Positions 23,465 to 31,872 of a DNA stretch of 64,000 bases are shown piece by piece (positions within the stretch are counted from its first letter, which is position 1; each line of letters starts with the position of its first letter). The DNA comes from Qaidamihabitans albus (GTDB lineage: Bacteria > Actinomycetota > Actinomycetes > Mycobacteriales > Pseudonocardiaceae). The stretch is taken from contig NZ_JAEHOB010000003.1 of assembly GCF_016464705.1 (NCBI RefSeq), positions 211,599 to 275,598 on the forward strand. Direction: 5' to 3'. The notes beneath the pieces were generated by a model that was not told the DNA's origin, searched no databases, and worked only from the letters and a program-made list of their open reading frames with translations. Both the position numbers and the translations under genes were made by a program.

Positions 23465-23692
23465 GTGATCCGCAGGCGCTACCTCGTACGTTTCCTGGTT
23501 TCGCCGGACTCGCTCACGTGGCTGGTCGAGCACGAGGGCCACCTGCTGTCCCGGCACTGCCGCAAGCGCGACGCCGTGCGGGAGGGCGCACGTCAGGCGC
23601 GGACGGGCGCCCCGAGCATCCTCGTGGTCGAGCGGATGGACGGCACCCGGCAGAGTGCGCGGAGGTACGGTCGTGAACCGAGGGGCCGGTAG
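23465..23692 (+). CDS. DUF2188-like small protein (75 aa)
   Basis: A short basic protein: IRRRYLVRFLVSPDSLTWLV, EHEGHLLSRHCRKRDAVREG, ARQARTGAPSILVVERMDGT and ending SARRYGREPRGR. The pattern of a strand pair, a helix starting KRDAVREGARQA and a final strand with DGT...RRYG is that of DUF2188 proteins, whose function is unknown. GTG 23465 follows GGGAGGAA at 8 bases. It is divergent from the XRE/ImmA pair and shares a 120-base promoter region with it, so it is a possible target of that regulator. Confidence 0.6.
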   Translation: MIRRRYLVRFLVSPDSLTWLVEHEGHLLSRHCRKRDAVREGARQARTGAPSILVVERMDGTRQSARRYGREPRGR

Positions 23693-23707
23693 TTGCTTTC
23701 AGGCGGG

Positions 23708-24406
23708 CTAGCGGACGGTGGTGCTCTGGCGCGCGAGTCGTTCGCTGAGCGGAGTCACCGGGAACGACCGCAGACCACGCTTCAGTTCGGCGAAGCCGGG
23801 CCAGTGGGCCAGCGTCACGATCGAGTCCCACAGGCGCAAGGCGTCGTCGCCGGCCGGCGCGGCGTCGATCACGGGGCCGAAGAAGGCGGGGCCGTCCGGC
23901 GGGGAGAAGGACAGGATCGGCGTGCCGACCTCGCCGCCGGCCCGCTCGACCGCGCCCGTCGTCTCGGCCCGTAGCGCCTCGTCCCGGCTGTCGTCCGCGG
24001 CGGCGTCCGCGAGCGCGCGGTCCAGCCCGGCCCGCTCCAGGATCGGTCCGAGGTCACGGCCCCGCCCCGTGCTGGCCAGAATCGCCTCGAAACTCGCCTC
24101 CGCGGGCGCGGGCTCGTGCCACACGGCCTCGCCCATCGCCGCGTACAGGTCGCCGAGCACCGCGTCGCCGTCTGCCTGCCTGGCCGCGTCCACCACGCGC
24201 AGCATCTCCAGCCCGCGCTGATGTGCCTCCGGGTAGCCGGGCGGGCGGTGGTCGTAGCCGATCGGCTCGTTGAGCAGCCGCAGCGACAGTGGCCGCCACG
24301 TGACCTCGACCGGCCGGTGCCGCTGGACCTCGCGCACCCACTGCGAGGTCACCCAGCAGAACGGGCATACCGGGTCGAAGTAGAACTCGAGCTCGACGGT
24401 GCTCAT
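23708..24406 (-). CDS. DsbA-family thioredoxin-fold protein (mycothiol-dependent nitroreductase-like)
   Basis: This 232-residue protein has the DsbA/FrnE thioredoxin fold. It begins VELEFYFDPVCPFCWVTSQW, giving a CPFC active site at the start of helix 1. The helical insert and the cis-Pro loop EVGTPILSFSPPDGPAFFGP follow. The overall sequence is like Rv2466c, a mycothiol-dependent oxidoreductase that reduces nitro compounds and helps under oxidative stress. It has no signal peptide, so it is cytoplasmic. ATG 24406 is chosen over the adjacent GTG 24409. Only 33 bases separate it from the divergent GH3 lipoprotein gene. Confidence 0.85.
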   Translation of the reverse strand: MSTVELEFYFDPVCPFCWVTSQWVREVQRHRPVEVTWRPLSLRLLNEPIGYDHRPPGYPEAHQRGLEMLRVVDAARQADGDAVLGDLYAAMGEAVWHEPAPAEASFEAILASTGRGRDLGPILERAGLDRALADAAADDSRDEALRAETTGAVERAGGEVGTPILSFSPPDGPAFFGPVIDAAPAGDDALRLWDSIVTLAHWPGFAELKRGLRSFPVTPLSERLARQSTTVR

Positions 24407-24439
24407 CACGATTTCCCGACGGCGTACGGTTGGCTCCCG

Positions 24440-25600
24440 ATGAACCGCTTGCTGCTGACGATCACGCTCGCCTCCCTGCTGGTGGCCTGTAGCGCGCCCG
24501 CCGAACCGGGCAACGAGCCCGGGAACGAGGCCGACGCTTCCTCAACGATGCCAGCACCGTCCACCACGGCGCCGACCACCACGCCGCCTGCGACGGCGGC
24601 TGGTGATCCGTCCTGCGAATCTGTCGTGGCCGACCTCAGCACCCGCGAACAGCTCGCGCAACTGGTGGTCGTCGGCGTCGAAGGGGGCGACCCGACGGCC
24701 ACCGCCGCACTCGTGCGCGACGAGCGGATCGGCGGCATCTTCATCGGTGGCAACGAGACCGCGCTGCTCACCGGCGACGCCCTCGACCAGGTGCAGCAGG
24801 CGGCGGACGTGCCGGTGTCGGTGGCGGTGGACGACGAGGGTGGCCGGGTCCAGCGGCTCGACATGCTCGACGGTGACCTGCCCAGCGCGCGCGAGATGGC
24901 GCGCACCATGACTCCCGAGCAGGTGCGCGCGCTCGCCGAGAAGCGCGGGCAGCAGCTCCGCGCGCGGGGAGTCACCGTCGACTACGCGCCCATCCTCGAT
25001 GTCACCGAAGGGCCGGCGGACGGCGTGATCGGCGACCGTTCCTTCAGCGGTGACCCGGCCGTGGCCAGGGAGTACGCCCTCGCGTTCGCGAACGGACTCA
25101 CCGGCGCGGGGGTGCAGCCCGTGCTGAAACACTTCCCCGGGCACGGCCGCGCGGCAGGCGACTCGCACGCCTCGCTCGTGCGGACCCCGCCCTTGGCCGA
25201 GCTGCGGGAGCACGACCTGGTGCCCTACGACCGGATCGAGGAGTACGGCGACGCCGCCGTGATGATCGGGCATCTGGACGTGCCGGGGCTGACCGGCGGC
25301 GAGGCGGCGTCGCTGTCCCCGGCCACGTACCGGCTGCTGCGCGAGGACTTCGGGTTCGCCGGTCCGGCCGTCACCGACGACCTCGGTGCGATGCGTGCCG
25401 TCACCGATCGCTACCCGTTGCCCGAGGCCGTGCTGGCGGCGCTGCGGGCAGGCGCCGACCAGGCGCTGTGGTCCTCTGGCGGGCCGGTCGGCCCGGTGCT
25501 CGATCGGCTGGAAGAGGCCGTGGCATCCGGCGAGCTCCCGGCGGAGCGTGTCCGGGAGTCCCTCGACCGGGTACTGCTCGCCAAGGGCGTCTGCGACTAG
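24440..25600 (+). CDS. GH3 beta-N-acetylglucosaminidase lipoprotein (LpqI-like)
   Basis: This 386-residue lipoprotein has a lipobox LLVAC at residues 12-16, followed by a Thr/Pro-rich linker and a single GH3 TIM-barrel domain. Family motifs are DDEGGRVQRLD, APILDV, and KHFPGHG, with a GDSHASL stretch that carries the NagZ-type catalytic His/Asp pair. The nucleophile is likely the Asp in AVTDDLGAMRA. NagZ/LpqI enzymes release GlcNAc from peptidoglycan fragments during wall recycling. Here it would act at the outer face of the membrane. No ribosome site precedes ATG 24440, and a TACGGT hexamer at 24425 suggests a leaderless transcript. Confidence 0.9.
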   Translation: MNRLLLTITLASLLVACSAPAEPGNEPGNEADASSTMPAPSTTAPTTTPPATAAGDPSCESVVADLSTREQLAQLVVVGVEGGDPTATAALVRDERIGGIFIGGNETALLTGDALDQVQQAADVPVSVAVDDEGGRVQRLDMLDGDLPSAREMARTMTPEQVRALAEKRGQQLRARGVTVDYAPILDVTEGPADGVIGDRSFSGDPAVAREYALAFANGLTGAGVQPVLKHFPGHGRAAGDSHASLVRTPPLAELREHDLVPYDRIEEYGDAAVMIGHLDVPGLTGGEAASLSPATYRLLREDFGFAGPAVTDDLGAMRAVTDRYPLPEAVLAALRAGADQALWSSGGPVGPVLDRLEEAVASGELPAERVRESLDRVLLAKGVCD

Positions 25601-25618
25601 GAGCCGCTCACCGGGTGC

Positions 25619-26029
25619 CTATGGTGTCGCCGTGGTGAGCACCGCGATGACGGTGTCCAGGTCGAGATGGTCGCTCTCCGTGCCGGGCGGGACCAGCTCG
25701 AGGGTCGCGCCGACGAAACGCAGCACGTCGCTGCGGCGCAGCTCGACCACGGCATAGCCGTCCGGTGACTCGAGTTCGAGCACGAGGATGTCGTCGTCGA
25801 GGGAGAGGTCCGGACGTACCCGGATGTCACCGATGCCTGCGGCCTCGTGCAGTCCGCGGACGAGCAGGTCGCGGGCGAACTCCCATTCCACCCATTCCCC
25901 CGGCTCGACCCGGAACGCGAGCGCCACCGTGAACGGCTCGCTCGTCACATAGGAAAGGCGGGACAGCACGCGTGATCCGCTGCCGTTCAGGGACACGAAC
26001 TGACTCTGGTGTACGGCGTCGTCGCTCAC
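25619..26029 (-). CDS. SsgA/SsgB family sporulation and cell division protein
   Basis: This 136-residue protein matches the SsgA-like (SALP) family: a beta-barrel with FTVALAFRVEPGEWVEWEFA, RDLLVRGLHEAAGIGDIRVR and LELESPDGYAVVELRRSDVL. In streptomycetes SsgB recruits FtsZ to division sites and SsgA controls septum placement. The family is restricted to morphologically complex actinobacteria, so this supports a filamentous host. GTG 26029 follows AGGAG at 8 bases; the longer open frame upstream lacks family similarity. Which paralogue it is cannot be told without a tree. Confidence 0.9.
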   Translation of the reverse strand: MSDDAVHQSQFVSLNGSGSRVLSRLSYVTSEPFTVALAFRVEPGEWVEWEFARDLLVRGLHEAAGIGDIRVRPDLSLDDDILVLELESPDGYAVVELRRSDVLRFVGATLELVPPGTESDHLDLDTVIAVLTTATP

Positions 26030-26444
26030 CGGCCCACTCCTGTCTGTCCTCGCTGCCGCCCGCTTTGGCGCGTGCGACCTCTTCGTAGGAGAGACGCGCG
26101 TCCGGCATCGTCGTGATGCGCCATTCGGGCGAATCGTGGCCCCCAAGGTCGTAGGTCAACTCGGAGTAGAGCCCGCATCCTGGTCTACGCCCGGACGGGT
26201 GGCCCGGGTTCGGCGAGACTTTGCGGTGAATCGTTCAACGAGCTGGTGCGCGTTTTTGGTTCACTCCATCGAGTCGTTTCGCCCGTAAAGCCGGTGTGGG
26301 CTAGTGACAAGGGTGTGCCGGACCGGTAAACAGCCAGGTGGTTCGGCCGCACCTGCGGCCGATGATTCTGGGGAAACTTCGAAACACCGGTGCAGGGCGG
26401 AGTTCGCCGTTCGCCGGCGCGTTGTTCGTCGATGGAGGGACCTG
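26030..26444. other. Intergenic region, no supported gene
   Basis: It holds the upstream regions of the ssgA-like gene (minus) and the Pro/Glu-rich membrane protein gene (plus). A short minus-strand frame beginning MTYDLGGHDSPEW runs out of frame into the ssgA-like gene and is not accepted. No clear promoter elements or repeats were found. Confidence 0.4.
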
Positions 26445-27137
26445 ATGGCGCCCACGGTTCTGCGTAGCACGCCGCACGATGCCGAGCTGCTCGACCGTAC
26501 CGGCATCATCGCCGCCAGCCTTTCCGACGAGCGCGTGCCCCACCAGCGCCGCTGGGATACGGCGGCGGACGCCACGGGGCTGTCCGCGGGGAGTGATCCC
26601 GAGGCCGTCGAGCCGCCGGTCCGCCGCGGGTTGCACCGTTCGGGCGTCGCGAGTGCGGCTGCCGCGGTACTGATGCTGGTCGTCGCCTTCGGCGGCGTGC
26701 TGAGTGCTCAGCGCGAGGCCGCGCCGCCGATGGACGTGGCGGGTGGCGTCGTCGAGCGGCAAGCGCCGCCGGAGCCCCCCAAGATGCCCGCGCCGAAGCC
26801 GCCTGCCGAGCCACGACCGGAGCCCGAGCCCCGACCTCGGCCCGAACCGGCGCCGGAGCCTGAACCGGAGCCCGAACCCGTCGTCGTCGCGGCCCCGGAA
26901 ACGGAACCGGAGCCCGTGTCCGTGCCGGAGGCCGGCGGGGTCCCGGAGCCGATCGAGACTCCAGAGGCACGGATGGACCTGCCCGAGCCGGATCCGGCCA
27001 CCGACCTGCGGGAGCAGGTGCGGCGACTGGTCGAGCCGATGCTCGAGCGCTACGAGGAGTCCAAGCCCGCCGGTTCGCACGGGTACCGCTGGTCCGACCT
27101 CGAAGATCAGTACTCCGTGCAGTTCGGGGACTGGTAG
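26445..27137 (+). CDS. Single-pass membrane protein with Pro/Glu-rich external stalk (230 aa)
   Basis: The first 65 residues are cytoplasmic and polar. One membrane helix follows, SGVASAAAAVLMLVVAFGGV. After it comes a long stretch dominated by Pro-Glu and Pro-Lys dipeptides (about residues 95-175), which should form a stiff, wall-spanning rod. The last 50 residues form an acidic, possibly folded end (DLREQVRRLVEPMLERYEES, then GYRWSDLEDQYSVQFGDW). ATG 26445 follows GGAGGG. No family is recognised. It sits 58 bases ahead of a secreted GH3 glycosidase and may be co-expressed with it. TonB-like or wall-spanning tether functions are guesses. Confidence 0.65.
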   Translation: MAPTVLRSTPHDAELLDRTGIIAASLSDERVPHQRRWDTAADATGLSAGSDPEAVEPPVRRGLHRSGVASAAAAVLMLVVAFGGVLSAQREAAPPMDVAGGVVERQAPPEPPKMPAPKPPAEPRPEPEPRPRPEPAPEPEPEPEPVVVAAPETEPEPVSVPEAGGVPEPIETPEARMDLPEPDPATDLREQVRRLVEPMLERYEESKPAGSHGYRWSDLEDQYSVQFGDW

Positions 27138-27195
27138 CGACCGCCAAAGTATGTGAAACTGACTCGCGTTTCCGGTCTCGACGGAAGGCGGGTCC

Positions 27196-29490
27196 ATGCG
27201 GCGCGGCCTGGCTTTGCTCGGTGTCACGACTCTGACGCTTGCGGCCGTCGTCGGTGGCCCCGCGCGAGCCCAGGAGCCCCCGTCGCCGGACTGTCCCTGG
27301 GTCGGCTCCGACGCGCCGGTGGCGGACCGCGTCAGCCAGGTCCTGGAGCGGATGACGCGGGACGAGAAGCTGAGCATGGTGCACGGCTCGGCCGGCGCGT
27401 TCGAGTTCGTCGGTCCCGTCTACGCCGGGCTCGTCCCCGCCATTCCGCGCCTTTGCATCCCTCAACTCGGGCTCTCCGACGGCCCCGCCGGTGTCGGCAA
27501 CGGGCAGACCGGGGTCACGCAGCTTCCCGCGCCGCTCGCCCTCGCCGCCGGCTGGAGCCGCGACCTGTCGGCCAGGTACGGGGACGTCCTCGCCGCCGAG
27601 GTTCGCGGGAAGGGCGCCGACGTCGCGCTCTCGCCGAGTGTCGACCTGCTCCGCGATCCGCGGGCAGGCCGGGGCTTCGAGACCTTCGGGGAGGACCCGC
27701 ACCTGATCGGCGCGCTGGCCGGCGCCCAGATCGAGGCGATCCAGGCCCGTGGGGTGCTGGCGCAGGCCAAGCACCTCGCGGCGTACAACCAGGAGACCTT
27801 CCGCAACACCGCGCTCGACAACGCCGTCGTCGACGAGCGCACGTTGCAGGAGATCTACCTGGCTCCGTTCGAGGACGCCGTCAGGGCCGGGGTGGCGTCG
27901 GTGATGTGCGGCTACAACTACGTCAACGGCGTGCACGCCTGCAACAACACCTACCTGCTCAGCCAGGTCCTGAAAGGACAGTTCGGCTTCGAGGGGTTCA
28001 CCACCTCCGACTGGTTCGCGCTGCACGCGAGCCATGCCGCAGCCAACGCCGGGCTGGACATGCAGATGCCCGGCGGCTGCCACTTCGGGCCACGGTTGCG
28101 TGCGGGCCTCGACTCCGGTGCGGTGGCCGGTTCCCGGCTCGACGACATGGTCGGCCGCATCCTGGGGCAGATGTTCCGGCACGGGCTGTTCGAAAGTTCC
28201 GGCACCGGCTCGCCGGACCAGGTGGTGACCACGCCGGAGCACGTCGCGGCGGCGAGGCAGGTCGCCGAGCAGGGAACCGTGCTGCTGAAGAACGACCGCT
28301 CGGTGCTGCCGCTGGCCGCCACCGGCTCGGTCGCCGTGATCGGCGAGGCCGCGGGCGCCGGTGTGCTCGGCTCCGGTGGTGGCAGCGCGCACGTGATCGC
28401 GCCGTCGATCGTGACGCCCTACGACGGCATCGCGCAGCGCGCCGCCGAGTCCGGGGCCGAGGTGCGCTTCGACGACGGCGGTGACCGGGCACGCGCGGCG
28501 CGGGTGGCGGAGAACGCCGACACCGCCGTGGTGTTCGTGAGCCAGTGGTCGACGGAGTCCAAGGACCACACCGGTATCGCGCTGTCCGATGCGGACAACC
28601 GGCTGATCGCCGACGTCGCCGCCGCGAACCCGCGGACGGTGGTCGTGCTGAACACCGGCGGACCGGTCACGATGCCGTGGCTCGACGACGTCGCGGGCGT
28701 GCTGGCCGCCTGGTACCCGGGGCAGGAGTACGGGAACGCGATCGCCGGGCTGCTGTTCGGAGACGTCAACCCCTCCGGCAAGCTTCCGGTCACGTTCCCG
28801 AAAGGGCTCGACCAGGTGCCGGCGAGCGACCTGGCCCGCTTCCCGGGCGGGAAGTACGGCGAAGGGCTCGGCGTCGGCTACCGCTGGTACGACCGGCAGG
28901 GCATCGAGCCGCTGTTCCCGTTCGGGTTCGGCCTGTCCTACAGCACGTTCTCCTATGCCGGCCTCGAGGTCGTGGGCGAGGACGGCACGGTCACCGTCAC
29001 GGCGAACGTGACCAACACCGGCGACCGTGGCGGCGCGGAGGTGGCCCAGCTGTACCTGACCCACCCGGAGGCGGACGAGGAGCCGCCGCGCGTGCTGAAG
29101 GGCTTCGCCAAGGTCGAGCTGGAACCGGGCGAGACCCGGCAGGTGGAGTTCGTCCTCGACGCGCGGTCGTTCTCGCACTGGGACGCCGAGCGGCACCAGT
29201 GGATCCGCAGCGCGGGCGACTACACCGTCGCGGTGGGTGGCTCCTCGCGTGACCTGCCGCTCACGGCGGAGGTGCGGGTGCCCAGCACGATCGCCACGAG
29301 TGAGCCCACCCCCGCACCACCGCCGGACGCGCCCGAGGGCGGGGACGACGCGCTGACCAGGCTGGCGAACCTGGTGACCTGCCCGGCGGAGGCGCTGTTC
29401 GCCGGGGCGATCGGGGCTGTCTCAGTGACCGGGCTGCCCGCCGCCGACCAGGCCGAGACGCCGCCGCGGAACCCGCCCACGGAGGGCTGA
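27196..29490 (+). CDS. Secreted GH3 beta-glucosidase with fibronectin III-like domain
   Basis: This 764-residue exported enzyme has a signal peptide (RRGLALLGVTTLTLAAVV, cleavage after ARAQ). The GH3 N-terminal barrel has LSDGPAGVG, RGFETFGEDPHLIG, QAKHLAAYNQE and GFTTSDWFA, where Asp is the nucleophile. The C-terminal GH3 domain has GTVLLKNDRSVLPL and LSDADNRLI, followed by GEGLGVGYRWYD and FGFGLSYSTF. A fibronectin III-like domain (VTANVTNTGDRGGAEVAQLY) comes next, and an unusual Pro-rich tail of about 70 residues without a sorting signal ends the protein. Likely role: hydrolysis of beta-linked glucosides or other plant or fungal oligosaccharides outside the cell. Confidence 0.92.
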   Translation: MRRGLALLGVTTLTLAAVVGGPARAQEPPSPDCPWVGSDAPVADRVSQVLERMTRDEKLSMVHGSAGAFEFVGPVYAGLVPAIPRLCIPQLGLSDGPAGVGNGQTGVTQLPAPLALAAGWSRDLSARYGDVLAAEVRGKGADVALSPSVDLLRDPRAGRGFETFGEDPHLIGALAGAQIEAIQARGVLAQAKHLAAYNQETFRNTALDNAVVDERTLQEIYLAPFEDAVRAGVASVMCGYNYVNGVHACNNTYLLSQVLKGQFGFEGFTTSDWFALHASHAAANAGLDMQMPGGCHFGPRLRAGLDSGAVAGSRLDDMVGRILGQMFRHGLFESSGTGSPDQVVTTPEHVAAARQVAEQGTVLLKNDRSVLPLAATGSVAVIGEAAGAGVLGSGGGSAHVIAPSIVTPYDGIAQRAAESGAEVRFDDGGDRARAARVAENADTAVVFVSQWSTESKDHTGIALSDADNRLIADVAAANPRTVVVLNTGGPVTMPWLDDVAGVLAAWYPGQEYGNAIAGLLFGDVNPSGKLPVTFPKGLDQVPASDLARFPGGKYGEGLGVGYRWYDRQGIEPLFPFGFGLSYSTFSYAGLEVVGEDGTVTVTANVTNTGDRGGAEVAQLYLTHPEADEEPPRVLKGFAKVELEPGETRQVEFVLDARSFSHWDAERHQWIRSAGDYTVAVGGSSRDLPLTAEVRVPSTIATSEPTPAPPPDAPEGGDDALTRLANLVTCPAEALFAGAIGAVSVTGLPAADQAETPPRNPPTEG

Positions 29491-29520
29491 GCGCCCGGTG
29501 CGGGCGGACCTGCCACGCGT

Positions 29521-30618
29521 TCAGGAACCGGTGGTGAATCGGATCTCGCCATCGGGCAACTCGGCGAACCGCAGCAACCGCCCGCCCTCGGCGGTCAGCG
29601 CTGATATGTCCTTTCTGGACAGCTTGCCGAACGGCGTGATCTCCAGCATCGCCCGGTTGCCGCTGCGGTCGATCCTCCACCGCCCGCTCACGACGCCGTC
29701 GACCAGGATCACCGCAGGCTGGATCCCGTTCGGCGTCGTCATTCGCCTGCGGTCGGCGTCGTCGATCACCCGCGTTCGGTCGGCGTGGGAGAGCAGCAGG
29801 TTGTCGTACTCCGGCAGGAACCGGGCAGGCGCCGGGATGTCCGGGTCCGGTCGCGGCGCGTCCGGCAGGTCGAACAGCTCCCTGCCCTGTTTGGAGCGGA
29901 AGGTGCGCAGCCGTGGCCGCAGCCGTTCGACGAGCTCGCCGAGCCGGGTCAGCCCGCACCAGGTCTGCACGTCCTGCACCGTGGCGGGGCCGAAGGCCGC
30001 GAGGTAGCGCAGGATCATCCGCTCGGGATCGGGCTGTCCGAGCGGCCTGCCGAGCCAGTCCTCGACGGTGGCGTAGGTGGGCCGGCCGCTGCGGCCCCAT
30101 ACCGCGCGGGGCGGCACCTGCACGAGTGGCAGGAGGTTGCGGGCCGCGTAGACGAGCGCCTTGGGGTCCCGCTCGGGCCAGCGTTCACCGAGGAGCCTGG
30201 CGAACTCGGTGTTGCCGCGCGGTCGCTCGGTGAGGAGCGCCCGCGCCGCCTCCGCCACCTCGTCCAGGTCCATGCCGGCGAGTTTCGGGCTGTTGGTGGT
30301 GTTACCGCGCAGGTCGCGGTCCATGATCGGCTGCGTGAGCGGCCGCAGCAGGGTGGCGTCGGCCGCGGACACCAGATGGACGGTGCCGCGCATGACGACG
30401 ATGCGGACCACCTCGCGGTCGAGCAGCAGCCTGGAGAGCTCACCGGGCTCGAACCCACGCAGGCGCGTCCAGAGTCCGTAGTAGGGCGGGAACGGTGCCT
30501 GCGCCTGCATACCGACCAGGTGCTCGATCATCTCGATCGCGGGCCCGGCCTGCCTGCTCAGCAGGGACTGACGGGCGAGCAGGGCGCGGTTGAGCGCACG
30601 ACCGCTGAGAGCACTCAT
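29521..30618 (-). CDS. Winged-helix DNA-binding protein, AlkZ/YcaQ-like (HTH_42)
   Basis: This 365-residue protein belongs to the winged-helix family that includes DNA glycosylases AlkZ and YcaQ. Near the N-terminus it has EHLVGMQAQAPFPPYYGLW, containing the Q-x-Q motif used for catalysis in AlkZ. MRGTVHLVSAADATLLRPL and RFLPEYDNLLLSHADRTRVI are further family signatures. AlkZ enzymes remove bulky alkyl adducts and unhook DNA crosslinks, often as self-resistance; most chromosomal members have unknown substrates. ATG 30618 lacks a clear ribosome site, but it matches the family start (MSALSGRALNRALLARQ). The gene faces the GH3 gene and is divergent from KAS III. Confidence 0.85.
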   Translation of the reverse strand: MSALSGRALNRALLARQSLLSRQAGPAIEMIEHLVGMQAQAPFPPYYGLWTRLRGFEPGELSRLLLDREVVRIVVMRGTVHLVSAADATLLRPLTQPIMDRDLRGNTTNSPKLAGMDLDEVAEAARALLTERPRGNTEFARLLGERWPERDPKALVYAARNLLPLVQVPPRAVWGRSGRPTYATVEDWLGRPLGQPDPERMILRYLAAFGPATVQDVQTWCGLTRLGELVERLRPRLRTFRSKQGRELFDLPDAPRPDPDIPAPARFLPEYDNLLLSHADRTRVIDDADRRRMTTPNGIQPAVILVDGVVSGRWRIDRSGNRAMLEITPFGKLSRKDISALTAEGGRLLRFAELPDGEIRFTTGS

Positions 30619-30709
30619 ACGTGATTCATACCCGAGAAAGCGGTCAGGATACGTCCGGATTAGCACAGTTGATTACTCTCATTGAGACGTAGCTCACATG
30701 CCGGGGGCT

Positions 30710-30721
30710 TACCGATTGGTA
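30710..30721. promoter_or_regulatory. Small dyad upstream of KAS III gene
   Basis: TACC-gatt-GGTA inverted repeat about 75 bases before the KAS III start, in the divergent promoter region. Possible operator; nothing else supports it. Confidence 0.25.
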
Positions 30722-30797
30722 GGCCATAAGAGTGGGTGCCGGGTCGGTTCAACGTCTCTCCGCTTCCCCTTTCGCTGGCCCGCTGGAGGAAAAGCAA

Positions 30798-31805
30798 GTG
30801 GCCACGCTCGATTCGCGCGAAGTGGCCGTGGTCGCCGGTCTCGGCGGCTGGTTGCCCCCGCGCGTGGTGGACAACAGCGAACTCTCCCGGCGGCTGGACA
30901 CGACCGACGAGTGGATCCGCAGCAGGACCGGGATCGGCCGGCGGCATGTCGTCGACCCTGGCATGTCCACAGTGGACATGGCGGTGGAGGCAGGCAGGCG
31001 GGCGCTGAGCTCGGCGGGGTCGACCGGGGCCGACGCGGTGGTGCTCGCCACCTCGACGCCCGACCAGGTGTGTCCCGCGAGCGCGCCGCAGGTCGCGAGC
31101 CGCCTCGGGCTCGGCGGCGCGGCGGCGTTCGACGTCAACGCCGTGTGCAGCGGTTTCGTCTACGCACTGGCGACCGCGGCCGGGCTGATCTCGGCGGGAG
31201 CGTCGCGCGAGGTACTGCTCGTCGGCGCCGACGCGTTCAGCACGCTGGTCGACCCGGAGGACCGGGGCACGGTGCCGATCTTCGGCGACGGCGCGGGCGC
31301 GGTCGTGCTCCGCGCAGGGCACCCCGGGGAGGCCGGCGCGCTTGGCCCGTTCGACCTGCACAGCGACGGCGAGCTCGCGGACCTGCTGGTGGTGCCCGCG
31401 GGCGGTTCCCGGAAGCGTATGTCGGACGAGCCCGGCGACTACTACCTGTCCATGCGGGGGCCCGCGGTCTTCCGGCACGCCACCGCGCGGATGGCCGAGT
31501 CGTCACGGGCGGTGCTGGAGCGGGCGGGCTGGACGGTCGGCGACGTCGACCGGTTCGTCGGGCACCAGGCCAACGTGCGGATCCTGCAGACGGTCGCCAA
31601 GCAGCTCGGTCTGCCCGTGGACAGCCTCGTGCTCAACATCGAGCACACCGGCAACACCAGCGCCGCCTCGATCCCGCTGGCGCTGGCCGACGCGGCCACC
31701 GACGGCACGTTGCACGCGGGTGACCGGGTGTTGATCAGCGCGTTCGGCGCGGGTCTCACCTGGGGCTCGACCGTGCTCCGCTGGCCGGCCGTCACACCCG
31801 GCTGA
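30798..31805 (+). CDS. 3-oxoacyl-ACP synthase III (KAS III, FabH-like)
   Basis: This 335-residue thiolase-fold enzyme catalyses decarboxylative condensation of an acyl-CoA with malonyl-ACP. The catalytic triad is present: Cys117 in NAVCSGFVYAL, His in FVGHQANVRIL, and Asn in IEHTGNTSAAS. The start region WLPPRVVDNSEL and the DEWIRSRTGI motif are standard. GTG 30798 follows GGAGGA at 8 bases, whereas the upstream frame is a shadow. It stands alone without other fab genes, so it may feed a secondary metabolite or branched-chain acid pathway. The product cannot be told from the sequence. A palindrome of the dispersed family lies 19 bases after the stop. Confidence 0.9.
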   Translation: MATLDSREVAVVAGLGGWLPPRVVDNSELSRRLDTTDEWIRSRTGIGRRHVVDPGMSTVDMAVEAGRRALSSAGSTGADAVVLATSTPDQVCPASAPQVASRLGLGGAAAFDVNAVCSGFVYALATAAGLISAGASREVLLVGADAFSTLVDPEDRGTVPIFGDGAGAVVLRAGHPGEAGALGPFDLHSDGELADLLVVPAGGSRKRMSDEPGDYYLSMRGPAVFRHATARMAESSRAVLERAGWTVGDVDRFVGHQANVRILQTVAKQLGLPVDSLVLNIEHTGNTSAASIPLALADAATDGTLHAGDRVLISAFGAGLTWGSTVLRWPAVTPG

Positions 31806-31824
31806 CTCAGAACGCCGGCTCAGG

Positions 31825-31872
31825 ACTCGTGAGTGCCTACACGAGTTAGAACTCGCGTAGCCACTCACGAGT
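31825..31872. repeat. Dispersed palindrome copy 2
   Basis: Outer arms ACTCGTGAGTG / CACTCACGAGT and inner arms CTACACGAGTT / AACTCGCGTAG (one mismatch) around an AG centre. It fills the gap between two convergent genes, and its last base is the first base of the cyclase stop codon on the minus strand. Confidence 0.85.

Noticed and set aside
25827-26159. Small minus-strand frame starting MTYDLGGHDSPEWRITT upstream of the ssgA-like gene
   Set aside because: The first 50 residues look protein-like, but the frame then runs out of frame through the ssgA-like gene; no ribosome site or homology supports it.
26506-29196. An 896-residue minus-strand open frame across the GH3 glucosidase region
   Set aside because: It is the antisense shadow of a high-GC gene with clear GH3 motifs on the plus strand; its protein is Arg/His/Val-rich without any domain.
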